17,408 bases of DNA from Clostridiales bacterium. GTDB taxonomy: Bacteria > Bacillota > Clostridia > Oscillospirales > Oscillospiraceae. The DNA lies in NCBI GenBank assembly GCA_029098065.1, contig JAQXNP010000077.1:1-17408 (forward strand), read 5' to 3'. Position numbers and translations under genes: made by a program. Positions within the stretch are counted from its first letter, which is position 1; the number at the start of each line of letters is the position of its first letter. Below the pieces are notes generated by a model, which saw nothing but the letters and a program-made list of their open reading frames with translations, made no database searches and was not told where the DNA came from. Below, in pieces: positions 6,705 to 15,240 of this stretch.

Positions 6705-9700
6705 ATGCTCAAGCTGCTCTTGGGCCGGGCCGGAACCGGTAAGACCAATGGGATCCTCCGGGCCATTGCGGACTCCCGGGGTATCCGCCCGCAGCTCCTC
6801 ATCGTGCCGGAGCAGCACTCCCACGATGCCGAGCGCAGGCTGTGCGCCGCGGCGGGCAATTCGGTGAGCCTTTACGCCGAGGTGCTGTCTTTTACCCGCC
6901 TGGCCAACCGGGTCTGTTCCGTCACAGGCGGTCTGGCCGCCCCGGCGCTGGACGGAGGCGGGCGGCTGCTGCTGATGGATGTGGCCCTGAAATCGGTCTC
7001 CGATCAGCTGAAGCTCTATGCCCGGCCCTCCCGGAAGCCCCAGTTCCTCGCCCAGCTGGCCGCCACGGTGGACGAGTGCAAGGCGGCCGGCATCACTCCG
7101 GAGAAGCTGTTTGAGCTCTCCCGGGCGGCGGCGGGGGAGACGGGGGACAAATTCCACGACCTGTCCCTCATCTGCGGCGCCTATGACGCGCTGACCGCCC
7201 AAAGGGGGATGGACCCCCGGGACCGGCTTACCCGTTTGGCCGAGGGGCTGGAGCTGAGCCGCTGGGCGGAGGGGATGGATATCTATCTGGACAGCTTCAC
7301 CGACTTCACCGCCCAGGAGCGGGGCGTGCTGGAACAGCTTCTGGAGCAGGCCCGCTCGGTCACCGTGGCGCTGACCTGCGACAGCCTGACGGGGGAGGAG
7401 GACGACGTTTTCGCCCCTGCCCGGCGGACGGCCCGGAAGCTGATGGATCTGGCCCGCCGGAAAGGCGTGGACGCCCGGGCGGAGGTTCTCCCGCCGCCGG
7501 GGGGGATGGGGGCGGCGGGGCACAGACTGTTTGAGCCCTTCTGGCCGCCCTTCCGCGCCGGAGAAGGGCTGGAGCTGTATCGGGCCCCCTCTCCCTACGC
7601 AGAAGTGGAGCGGACGGCGGCGGAGCTTCTCCGCCTGGCCCGGGAGGGGGGATACCGCTGGCGGGAGATGGCGGTCACCGCCCGGAGCATGGAGGTATAC
7701 GGTCCCCTTATCTCGCTCATTTTCCCCCGGTACGGGGTACCCGTTTTTCTGGCCCGTATGGATGACATCCTGCAAAAACCCATTCTCGCTCTGGTGGTCT
7801 CCGCTCTGGACACGGTGGCGGGAGACTATGCCTACGAGGACGTGTTCCGCTACCTCAAGACCGGCCTGACCGGGCTGACTCATGACGAGGTGGACCTGCT
7901 GGAGAATTATGTGCTGAAGTGGAATCTCCGGGGGCGGAACTGGACCCAGAAGGCCCCCTGGACCTTCCATCCGGAGGGCTATGGCCGGCCCTGGACCGAT
8001 CGGGACCGGGAGCGGGTGGCCAGGCTGGACGGCCTGCGCCGCCGGGTGTCCGAGCCGCTGGAGCTGCTGCGGAAGGCGGAGAGCCGTACCGGGGCGGGAC
8101 TTGCCCTGGCCCTCTATGCCTTCCTGGAGCGGATCGGTCTGGCCCGGCGCCTTTCCGATCGCGCGGAGGAACTGCGGGCGGACGGGGAGGCGGAACTGGC
8201 CGCCGAGTATGAACAGCTCTGGGAGATCCTGTGCTCCGCTCTGGAGCAGTGCGCCGGTCTGCTGGGGGAGGTCCCCATGGAGTGGGAGGAGTTTGCCCGG
8301 CTGTTCCGGCTGGTGCTCTCCCAGTACCATGTGGGGACCATTCCCGTGTCGCTGGACCAGGTCACGGCGGGGGAGATGCCCCGGCTGGCCCATAAGCACT
8401 GCAAGGTGCTGTTTCTTCTGGGGGCGGATGACGGGAGCTTGCCCGCCGCCGTGCCCTCCCCCGGACTGCTGGCCGACGCTGACCGGGCGGTGCTGGCGTC
8501 CTTCGGGCTGGAGAGCGCCCCGCGGCTCACCGACAAGCTGTGGCGGGAGATGACCATCGTCTATGAGACCTGTTCCCTGCCCACGGAGCGGCTGAGCGTG
8601 AGCTGGCCCGCTGCCGGGACAGCGGGGGAGGAGAAGCGGCCTTCTTTCCTGGTGAAGCGGCTCCGGGAGGCATTTCCCGGGCTGCCGGTCCTGGATGGGG
8701 GGGCGATGGGAGACAGCTTCCGGCTGACGGCCCCCGGACCCGCTCTGGAGCTGGCGGGACGGTATCCCGGGGCGGAGGCGGCGCTGCGGAATATCCCGGA
8801 GTACCGCCCTGTGATGGAGCGGATGGACCGGGCCCGGACGCTGGAGCGGGGGCGCCTCACCCGGGCATCGGTGGAGGCGCTGTACGGCGGACGGGTGCCC
8901 ATGTCCGCCTCCCGGATGGATCAGTTCCAATCCTGCCATTTTTCCTATTTTATGGAGTACGGCCTGCGGGCCAAGGCCCGGAAGAGCGCCGGGTTTCAGG
9001 CTCCGGAATACGGCACCTTTGTCCATTACGTTCTGGAACATGTGCTCCGGGAGAGACAGGGAGAGGAGATCCCCACCCGGGCACAGGTTTCGGCGGTGGT
9101 GGAGCGGTATGTCCGGGAGGAGCTGGGCGGTCTGGAGAAGGAGACGCCCCGGTTCCGATATCTCTTCCGGCGGCTGGAGCGGTCGGTCTACGCCGTGGTG
9201 GAGAACGTGTGTCAGGAGCTGGCCCGGTCCGACTTTGAGCCGGTGGCCTTTGAGCTGGGGTTCGGCGCCAATCAGGATCTGCCCCCGGTGGAGCTGACCG
9301 TGGACGGCCTTACCGTGTCGGTGTCCGGCTTTGTGGACCGGGTGGACGGCTGGGTGAAGGACGACAAACTCTACCTGAGGGTAGTGGACTACAAGACCGG
9401 CAGGAAGGCTTTCGACCTCACCGACGTCTGGAACGGCCTGGGACTCCAGATGCTGCTGTACCTGTTTACCCTGAAGGACAAGGGGAAAGCCCTGTTCGGC
9501 CGGGAGATTCTGCCCGCCGGGGTGTTGTATCTGCCCGCCCGGGACGCCGTCATTGCCGGGAGCCGCTCCATGAGCGAGGAGCAGCGGCAGAGAGAAGTGG
9601 ACAGCGAGCTGCGGCGAAAGGGCCTGGTGCTGGATGATGAGGCGGTCCTCGCCGCCATGGAACACACTGAAGAGGGGCAGTCCCCCCGGTTTTTGCCGGT

Positions 9701-10016
9701 GAAGCTCAGCAAAGCCGGAGCCTTTACCGGGGAGGCCCTGGTGTCCGCCCAGCGGCTGGGCCGGCTGGAACGGCACACCGAGCAGATCCTTCAGGATATC
9801 GCCGGAGAACTGGCGGCGGGGAATATCGCCGCCGATCCCTTCTGGCGGGGGCCGGAGCACAACGCCTGCCGGTGGTGCGATTATGCCGCCGCCTGCCAGT
9901 TCCGGGAGGGTGTGGGCGGCGACCGCCGCCGGTGGCAGCCGAAAGTGAAAGCCAAGGAGTTCTGGGAGACACTGGAGCGGGAAGAGGGGCCGGAAGATCC
10001 GGCCGTCCCGGGATAG
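6705..10016 (+). CDS. addB: ATP-dependent helicase/nuclease AddB
   Basis: The 1103-residue protein is the AddB subunit of the AddAB enzyme, the Firmicute counterpart of RecBCD, which resects double-strand breaks and responds to Chi. It starts with MLKLLLGRAGTGKTN, a Walker A-like motif (7-14). The C-terminal RecB-type nuclease domain shows H774 (FVHYVLEH), D878 (GFVDRVDG), D895 and K897 in VVDYKTG, and LQMLLYLF. The iron-sulfur cluster that clamps this domain is supplied by C744 (FQSCHFSYF) and the triplet C1055, C1058, C1064 (CRWCDYAAAC). All AddB hallmarks are present and length is normal (about 1100-1170). AAAGGAG lies well placed before the start. It ends in TAG, with the amidohydrolase gene 60 nt further on and addA after that. 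Confidence 0.96.
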   Translation: MLKLLLGRAGTGKTNGILRAIADSRGIRPQLLIVPEQHSHDAERRLCAAAGNSVSLYAEVLSFTRLANRVCSVTGGLAAPALDGGGRLLLMDVALKSVSDQLKLYARPSRKPQFLAQLAATVDECKAAGITPEKLFELSRAAAGETGDKFHDLSLICGAYDALTAQRGMDPRDRLTRLAEGLELSRWAEGMDIYLDSFTDFTAQERGVLEQLLEQARSVTVALTCDSLTGEEDDVFAPARRTARKLMDLARRKGVDARAEVLPPPGGMGAAGHRLFEPFWPPFRAGEGLELYRAPSPYAEVERTAAELLRLAREGGYRWREMAVTARSMEVYGPLISLIFPRYGVPVFLARMDDILQKPILALVVSALDTVAGDYAYEDVFRYLKTGLTGLTHDEVDLLENYVLKWNLRGRNWTQKAPWTFHPEGYGRPWTDRDRERVARLDGLRRRVSEPLELLRKAESRTGAGLALALYAFLERIGLARRLSDRAEELRADGEAELAAEYEQLWEILCSALEQCAGLLGEVPMEWEEFARLFRLVLSQYHVGTIPVSLDQVTAGEMPRLAHKHCKVLFLLGADDGSLPAAVPSPGLLADADRAVLASFGLESAPRLTDKLWREMTIVYETCSLPTERLSVSWPAAGTAGEEKRPSFLVKRLREAFPGLPVLDGGAMGDSFRLTAPGPALELAGRYPGAEAALRNIPEYRPVMERMDRARTLERGRLTRASVEALYGGRVPMSASRMDQFQSCHFSYFMEYGLRAKARKSAGFQAPEYGTFVHYVLEHVLRERQGEEIPTRAQVSAVVERYVREELGGLEKETPRFRYLFRRLERSVYAVVENVCQELARSDFEPVAFELGFGANQDLPPVELTVDGLTVSVSGFVDRVDGWVKDDKLYLRVVDYKTGRKAFDLTDVWNGLGLQMLLYLFTLKDKGKALFGREILPAGVLYLPARDAVIAGSRSMSEEQRQREVDSELRRKGLVLDDEAVLAAMEHTEEGQSPRFLPVKLSKAGAFTGEALVSAQRLGRLERHTEQILQDIAGELAAGNIAADPFWRGPEHNACRWCDYAAACQFREGVGGDRRRWQPKVKAKEFWETLEREEGPEDPAVPG

Positions 10017-10076
10017 AAGCCGCCGGAACTCACAAGATAGACAAGGCAGAAAATCAGATTAGGAGGAATTTGGATC

Positions 10077-11165
10077 ATGTTCACATCCGATTGTACCGCA
10101 CTGAAGCTGACCTCCGCCTCCGGGCGGCCCTACTGGTTTCGCACCTGCGACATCGGCGGGAATATCTGGGCCGATGGAGCCCATGTGGTCTCATTCCCGG
10201 CGGGGGCGGAGGTCACCCTGGCCCGGCGGGAGACGCCGCTGAAGGTCAAACACGCCCTGGTCGGAATGACGGACAACAGCCTGGACACCTGGCTGCTGGA
10301 CGGCGTCAACGACGCCGGAATGGTGGGCGGGCTGCTGGCCCTCTATGAGGCTGTCAGCGCGGACCGCTCCGATCCCGGTTTTGAGGGGATTGTGGGCATG
10401 GAGATGATCACCGCCCTGCTGGCTACCTGCGGCTCCGTGGCCGAGGTGGTGGAGGCGGCCCGGCGGGTGCAGGTGCTGAGCATCCCCACGCCCGACGGCA
10501 GAGTAAACTGCACCATGCACTATATGTTCACCGACCCCACCGGGGCCTGTGTCATTTTGGAGGCCGCCGATCCGGAGCGGCCGGGAATGCTCACCATCTA
10601 TCAGGAGAATCTCGGTATGATGACCAACTCTCCCCCGTACCCTGAGCAGCTCCGGAATCTGGCCTGGTATCTGTCCCAGTCTCCCGAACTGCGCTTCGGC
10701 GTGGAGGGAAAGCGCATCGACTCCATCACGCTGAACGGCATGACGGTGCAGGGGGATGACGCCGCCCCCCACTTTACCCGGACCGACGCCTTCCCCGGCT
10801 CTTACGCCGCCTGTGACCGGTTCATCCGGACGGCGGTGCTCAGCTGCCTCAACAGGGAGGGGAAGGACATCTCCGACGAGCAGATGCTCCCTCTGGGCAG
10901 CAATCTGATGAGCGCCGTCTTTGAGCCTCACAATCAGGGGGTGTACCACTATATCCGGCTGGATGAACAGGACGCGCCGGTTGGGCAGCATGAGAGCTAT
11001 ACTCAGTATCTGGTGATGTACGATCTGACTCAGAGGGCCCTCTATCTCCGGCCCTACGACACCACCGCCTGGACCAGAATCACGCTGGCCGGGTGCTCGG
11101 ACACTGAGATCCAGCGCCATCCCGTGTGTCGGGAGGCCCTGGGCGGTGTGATCAGGAACAACTGA
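10077..11165 (+). CDS. Ntn-hydrolase, choloylglycine hydrolase/linear amide C-N hydrolase family
   Basis: The 362-residue protein is a cysteine Ntn-hydrolase related to bile salt hydrolase and penicillin V acylase, which cleave linear amide bonds. The likely nucleophile is C6, which must be exposed by removing a five-residue leader (MFTSD). R22 and D25 in WFRTCDIG stand at +16 and +19 from it, the same spacing as C2, R18, D21 in characterised enzymes. Further matches are N78 (DGVNDAGM), N184 (MTNSPPYPEQL) and the DRFIR motif (247-251). No signal peptide, so cytoplasmic. A strong AGGAGG (10061-10066) precedes the start. The substrate cannot be read from the sequence: bile salt, penicillin, acyl-homoserine lactone or acyl-amino acid hydrolysis are all possible. 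It lies between addB and addA in the same direction and probably shares their transcript. Confidence 0.88.
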   Translation: MFTSDCTALKLTSASGRPYWFRTCDIGGNIWADGAHVVSFPAGAEVTLARRETPLKVKHALVGMTDNSLDTWLLDGVNDAGMVGGLLALYEAVSADRSDPGFEGIVGMEMITALLATCGSVAEVVEAARRVQVLSIPTPDGRVNCTMHYMFTDPTGACVILEAADPERPGMLTIYQENLGMMTNSPPYPEQLRNLAWYLSQSPELRFGVEGKRIDSITLNGMTVQGDDAAPHFTRTDAFPGSYAACDRFIRTAVLSCLNREGKDISDEQMLPLGSNLMSAVFEPHNQGVYHYIRLDEQDAPVGQHESYTQYLVMYDLTQRALYLRPYDTTAWTRITLAGCSDTEIQRHPVCREALGGVIRNN

Positions 11166-11184
11166 CCGAAAGGGGGCCGCCGGC

Positions 11185-14100
11185 ATGGCCGTCCAGCTCA
11201 CAAGAGAACAACAGGCGGCAGTGGAGAACCGGGGCGGCGGACTTCTGGTGTCAGCCGCCGCGGGGTAGGGCAAGACACGGGTCCTGGTGGAGCGGCTGCT
11301 GAACCGGGTGGAGGCCGGGGCGGATATCGACCGTTTTCTGGTCATCACCTATACCAAGGCCGCTGCCGCCGAGCTGCGGGGCCGGGTGGTGGCCGAGCTG
11401 GCCGACCGGGCGGCGGCCCGGCCGGGGGACGCCTTCCTCCGGCGGCAGACCACTCTGGTCTATCAGGCCCAGATCTCCACTATCGACGCCTTCTGCGCCC
11501 AGTTCCTGCGGGAGGAGGGCTACCGGCTGGAGCTGGACCCGGATTTCCGCCTGAGTGATGAGAATGAGGCGCAGATGCTCATGGAGGATGTCCTGCAGGA
11601 GGTGCTGGAACAGCGGTATGAGACCATCGAGCCGGGGGGAGACTTTGCCTTTCTGGTGGACACCATGTCCGCCGGGCGGGACGATTCCCGGCTTATGCAG
11701 ATCGTGCTGGACATCCGGGGCCGGATCCAGAGCCACCCGGATCCGGCGGCCTGGCTGGACCGGCAGGAGCGCTCCTTCGCGCTGGAGGGCGTGACCGACG
11801 CCGGGGCCACCCCCTGGGGCGCGCTGCTGCTGGAGGATGCCCGGCGGCAGGCCGATTACTGGGCGGAACGGATGGAGGAGCTGCTGGATCTGGCCGGCGG
11901 GGATGACAAGCTGCGGGAGTGCTACGCCCCCAGCCTGGAAGTCACGCGGCGGGAGCTCCTGGATCTGTCACGGGCCGCCGGGGAGGGCTGGGACGCCGCG
12001 GCCCTGTGTGCCGAGATCGATTTTCCCAGGCTGAAGACGGTGCGGAACTGCGGGGACCCCGCCGCGCAGGAGCGGATCAAGACCCTGCGGGATCACTGCA
12101 AGAAGCGGATGGGAAAGCTGGCGGAGCTGTTTTCCGACGACAGCGCCGGGCTTCTGGCCGACATGCGGGCGGTGTATCCCGCCATTCGGGGGCTCTTCGC
12201 CCTGGTGCGGGACTTCGAGGCGGCCTATACGGCGGAAAAAAACCGCCGGGGCGTGCTGGACTTTTCCGATCTGGAGCACATGACAGCCAGACTGCTGACC
12301 GGGGCGGATGGCAGGCCCACTGAGATCGCCCTCCGGTGGGGAGAGCGGTTCGACGAGGTGATGGTGGACGAGTATCAGGACACCAACGCCGTCCAGAACA
12401 CCATTTTCGACGCCCTGACCCGGGGCGGGCGGAACCTCTTCATGGTGGGGGACGTGAAGCAGTCCATCTACCGGTTCCGGCTGGCGGACCCCACCATTTT
12501 CCTCTCCAAGTACCGCAGCTACCGGCCCTGGGATGAGGCGGCGGAGGGGGAGCCCAGGCGGGTGCTCCTCTCCCGGAATTTCCGCTCCCGGCCCCAGGTG
12601 CTGGAGGGCTGCAATGATTTCTTCCGCAGCGTGATGAGTGAGACCTTCGGCGAGATGGATTACACCAGTGCCGAGGCGCTGATTCCCGGCGGGACCTTCC
12701 ACCCGGGGCGGGAGGAGGACTACCGGGTGGAACTGAACGCGCTGGACTGCTCGGCGGGGAGCGATGACGGCGGGGAGAAAGCGCCCCGGGATCTGTTGGA
12801 GGCCCGGTTCGCCGCCCGGCGGATCCGTAGAATGCTGGATGAGGGCTTCCCGGTCTCTGATGGAGAGGGGGGACTCCGACCGGTGCGGCCGGGAGACATC
12901 GTCATTCTGCTCCGGTCTCCGGGAACGGTGCTCCGCCACTACGCCGGGGCTCTGGGAGAGCTGGATGTGCCGTGGACGGCGGAGGGGGCGGAGGACTTTT
13001 TCGGCGCCGCCGAGATCCAGGTGGCCCTCTCCCTGCTGCGCATTGTGGACAATCCCCGGCAGGACGTGCCTCTCATCGCCGTGCTGCGGTCGGCGGTGTA
13101 CGCCTTTTCCGCCGACCGTCTGGCGGAGATCCGGGCCGCCGCGCCCGGGGAGGACTTCTATACCGCCCTGAGGGCCGACGAAGGGGAGGACTCCCGGGCC
13201 TTTTTGAGCGAGCTGGACGCCCTGCGCCGGCAGGCGGAGGACGAGAGCTGCGATCAATTCCTCTGGCAGCTCTATGACCGGACCAATCTGCTGGGCATCT
13301 ACGGGGCCATGGACGAAGGGGAAAAGCGGCGGGGCAATCTGCTGACCCTGGCCCGCCTGGCCCGGGAATTTGAGTCGTCGGGACACAAGGGGCTGTTCGG
13401 TTTCCTGCGCAGCCTGCAGCGGCTGGAGGAGTCGGGGCGGCTGACGCTGTCCGGCGCTGTGGGCAGCGAGGGCGGCGTGAGGATCATGAGTATTCACAAG
13501 TCCAAAGGACTGGAATTCCCGGTGGTGCTGCTCTGCGGCCTGGCCCGGCAGCTCAATCGGACAGACCTTCAGAGGCCGATCCTGTTCCATCCGGATCTGG
13601 GCGTGGGCCCCAAGCGGCTGGATCTGGATCGGATGGTGGAGTACCCCACTCTGGCCCGGATGGCAGTGGCCCGGCAGATGGACCGGGAACTGGCGGCGGA
13701 GGAGCTGCGGCTTCTCTACGTGGCCATGACCCGGGCCCAGGAGAAGCTCATCCTGACCTGCGCCCTCGCCGGGGGACGGGAGGAGCTGGAGAAGCTGCTG
13801 CCCTTCGCCGGGGCGCCGGTGGAGCCCCAGGCCCTGCTGGACTGCAGAAGTCCCGCCCAGTGGGTGCTGCTCTCCGTGCTGGCCCGGCCAGAGGCGGAAG
13901 CCCTCCGGGGGGGCGGATTCCCGCCTCCCGCGGCGGCGGGGTTTTCTTTCGGCCCGGAGTGGGACCTGCGGTGGGAGGATGCCGCCCCCTATCAGGAGGT
14001 TCCCCGGCGTCCGGCCCCGGCTGCCGGAGAGCGGGAGGCCGGCGGCCCGGACCCGGAGGAGCTGTCCGCCCGGTTCGCCTGGACCTATCCCCACGCCGGG

Positions 14101-14751
14101 GACGTGGACCTGCCCTCCAAGCTCACCGCCACTCAACTAAAGGGCCGGACGCTGGACGATGAGGCGGCGGAGGAGACGCCCCGGCCCGCCCGGCCGTTCC
14201 GGTTCGACCGCCCTCGCTTTGCCGCCGGGAAGCTGGGCCTGACTCCGGCCCAGAAGGGCACCGCCCTCCATCTGGTGATGCAGTACATCGACTTTGACCG
14301 CTGCGGCAGCAGGGAGGGGATTGCCGCCGAGATCGCCCGGCTGGTGGAGGAGGAGTTCCTCACCAAAGAGCAGGGGGAGGCGGTGGACCCGGCCAGGATC
14401 TGCGCCTTCTTTGCCTCTGATCTGGGGCGGGAGGTGCGGTCTGCCCCCACCCTCCGACGGGAGTTCAAGTTCTCCATCCTGGTCCCTGCCGGCCGGTATT
14501 ATTCCCGGGCGGGGGCGGGAGAACAGGTGCTCCTTCAGGGCGTGGTGGACTGCTTTTTTGAGACGGAAGAGGGTCTGACGGTGGTGGACTTCAAGACGGA
14601 TCGGGTGAGGGGAGAGGCCCTCCTGGCCCGGGCGGAGGAATACCGGCCCCAGATCACCGCTTATGCCCAGGCCCTGACGGAGATCACCGGCCGGCCGGCG
14701 GCGCGCCGGGTGCTGTGGTTCTTTTCCGAGGATCGGGCGGTGGAACTCTGA
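11185..14751 (+). pseudogene. addA: ATP-dependent helicase/nuclease AddA, interrupted by an in-frame TAG in Walker A
   Basis: The frame encodes AddA, the UvrD-like helicase and nuclease partner of AddB, over 1188 codons (family about 1200). It opens with MAVQLTREQQAAVEN, a good start with AAAGGGGG (11169-11176) upstream. Codon 28 is TAG, exactly where AAAG-S-GKT needs serine; a single C-to-A change from TCG would produce it. Everything after is intact: DEYQDTN (395-401), VGDVKQSIYRFR (421-432), IMSIHKSKGLEF (767-778), LLYVAMTRA (843-851), and nuclease residues H1029, D1122, D1135, K1137 (VVDFKTD). The normal product would be a 27-residue peptide. Restart at the GTG at 11287 would give 1154 residues without Walker A and so no helicase motor. 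A recent nonsense mutation or a sequence error is most likely; suppression is possible but unsupported. Confidence 0.9.
11266..11268 (+). other. In-frame amber codon inside addA Walker A motif
   Basis: The codons around it read GCC GCC GCG GGG TAG GGC AAG ACA, that is A-A-A-G-stop-G-K-T. The serine expected at this position is invariant or nearly so in AddA Walker A (GSGKT). Downstream context is G, a base of intermediate leakiness for UAG readthrough. Confidence 0.95.
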
Positions 14752-14764
14752 GTCCGGTTTTCAC

Positions 14765-14800
14765 GGCCCTCTCTCCCGGGGGAGAGGGGGCCGGAATTTT
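14765..14800 (+). terminator. Weak terminator-like hairpin after addA
   Basis: CCCTCTCTCCC (14767-14777) and GGGGGAGAGGG (14778-14788) form a near-perfect hairpin just after the addA stop codon, followed only by GGCCGGAATTTTA rather than a clean T run. It may end the addBA transcript or simply separate it from the padR unit. Confidence 0.4.
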
Positions 14801-14804
14801 ATCC

Positions 14805-14833
14805 TTGACATACCTCGGATATCTATGTATACT
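14805..14833 (+). promoter_or_regulatory. Promoter of padR
   Basis: A perfect consensus -35 TTGACA (14805-14810), a 17-nt spacer, and -10 TATACT (14828-14833) predict a start near 14840. The spacer and -10 box lie wholly within the 43-bp inverted repeat, so a bound repressor would exclude RNA polymerase. Confidence 0.88.
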
Positions 14834-14853
14834 ATACATAGATATCCGAGGTA
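14811..14853 (+). promoter_or_regulatory. 43-bp perfect inverted repeat, likely PadR operator
   Basis: Positions 14811-14831 are the exact reverse complement of 14833-14853, with one central base (C14832): 21-nt arms with no mismatch. The core ATGT-N7-ACAT (14825-14839) resembles known PadR-family operator dyads. It covers the spacer and -10 box and runs past the predicted start. Autorepression by the adjacent PadR is an inference, but the arrangement is typical. Confidence 0.88.
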
Positions 14854-14902
14854 TTTGCTGTTCGGTCCGAAGGGGACGAAAACCGGGGAAAGGCGGGAGA
14901 CC

Positions 14903-15235
14903 ATGAAAAAAAAGACCATTGACCACACCGAGCTGCTGGTGCTGTCTCTGCTGGCGGGAGAGGACATGTACGGCTATCAGATCATCACCGAGCTGGCCCG
15001 GCGCAGCGACCACACCTTTGATATGAAAGAGGGGACGCTCTACCCGGTGCTCCACGCCCTCTGGAAGGAGGGGACGGTGGAGTGCTATGAGGCGGAGGCC
15101 CCCACCGGGCGGAAGCGGAAGTATTATCACCTGACCAGACGCGGGCGGGAGGCCCTGAAGACCGAGACGGAGGAGTGGCAGCGCTATGCCCATGGGATGA
15201 ACGCGGTACTCTCCTTTGTCCCGGCGATGGGGTAA
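14903..15235 (+). CDS. PadR family transcriptional regulator
   Basis: The 110-residue protein is a short PadR (subfamily 2-like) repressor consisting of a winged-helix domain and a C-terminal dimerisation helix. Diagnostic stretches are LLVLSLLAGEDMYGYQI (helix 1-2), FDMKEGTLYPVLHALWKEG (recognition helix, with the highly conserved GTLYP) and the wing GRKRKYYHLTRRGREAL. PadR proteins bind operator dyads and usually leave DNA on binding a small ligand or after an upstream signal. The ATG at 14903 gives the standard PadR N-terminus; AAAGG (14889-14893) lies nine bases upstream. The promoter sits in the perfect inverted repeat described separately, suggesting autoregulation. The next gene starts five bases after its stop and encodes a HAAS-domain membrane protein, a frequent PadR partner. 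Confidence 0.95.
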   Translation: MKKKTIDHTELLVLSLLAGEDMYGYQIITELARRSDHTFDMKEGTLYPVLHALWKEGTVECYEAEAPTGRKRKYYHLTRRGREALKTETEEWQRYAHGMNAVLSFVPAMG

Positions 15236-15240
15236 GCGCC

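Noticed and set aside
6660..9860. Very long minus-strand open frame (about 1066 codons) opposite addB
   Set aside because: It lies wholly antisense to addB. High-G/C codon bias leaves the opposite strand free of stops; its translation is rich in Gly, Pro, His and Gln and lacks a known domain or ribosome binding site.
9988..10004. GGCCGGA/TCCGGCC hairpin at the end of addB as a terminator
   Set aside because: It lies within the addB coding region and has no T run. The spacing suggests continued transcription into the hydrolase gene.
11266..11268. General UAG reassignment or pyrrolysine coding as the explanation for the addA stop
   Set aside because: TAG terminates both addB and the transposase in this window at family-typical C-termini, and no pyrrolysine genes or insertion element are visible here. 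It remains open only as local suppression.
11968..14136. Minus-strand open frame of 722 codons opposite addA
   Set aside because: Same antisense effect. The plus-strand frame has all AddA motifs.
14811..14853. The 43-bp inverted repeat as a rho-independent terminator or as a two-way promoter
   Set aside because: It is A/T-rich in the centre with no T run, and overlaps a consensus plus-strand promoter. On the minus strand the matching -35 position reads AGCAAA, so no reverse promoter is formed.
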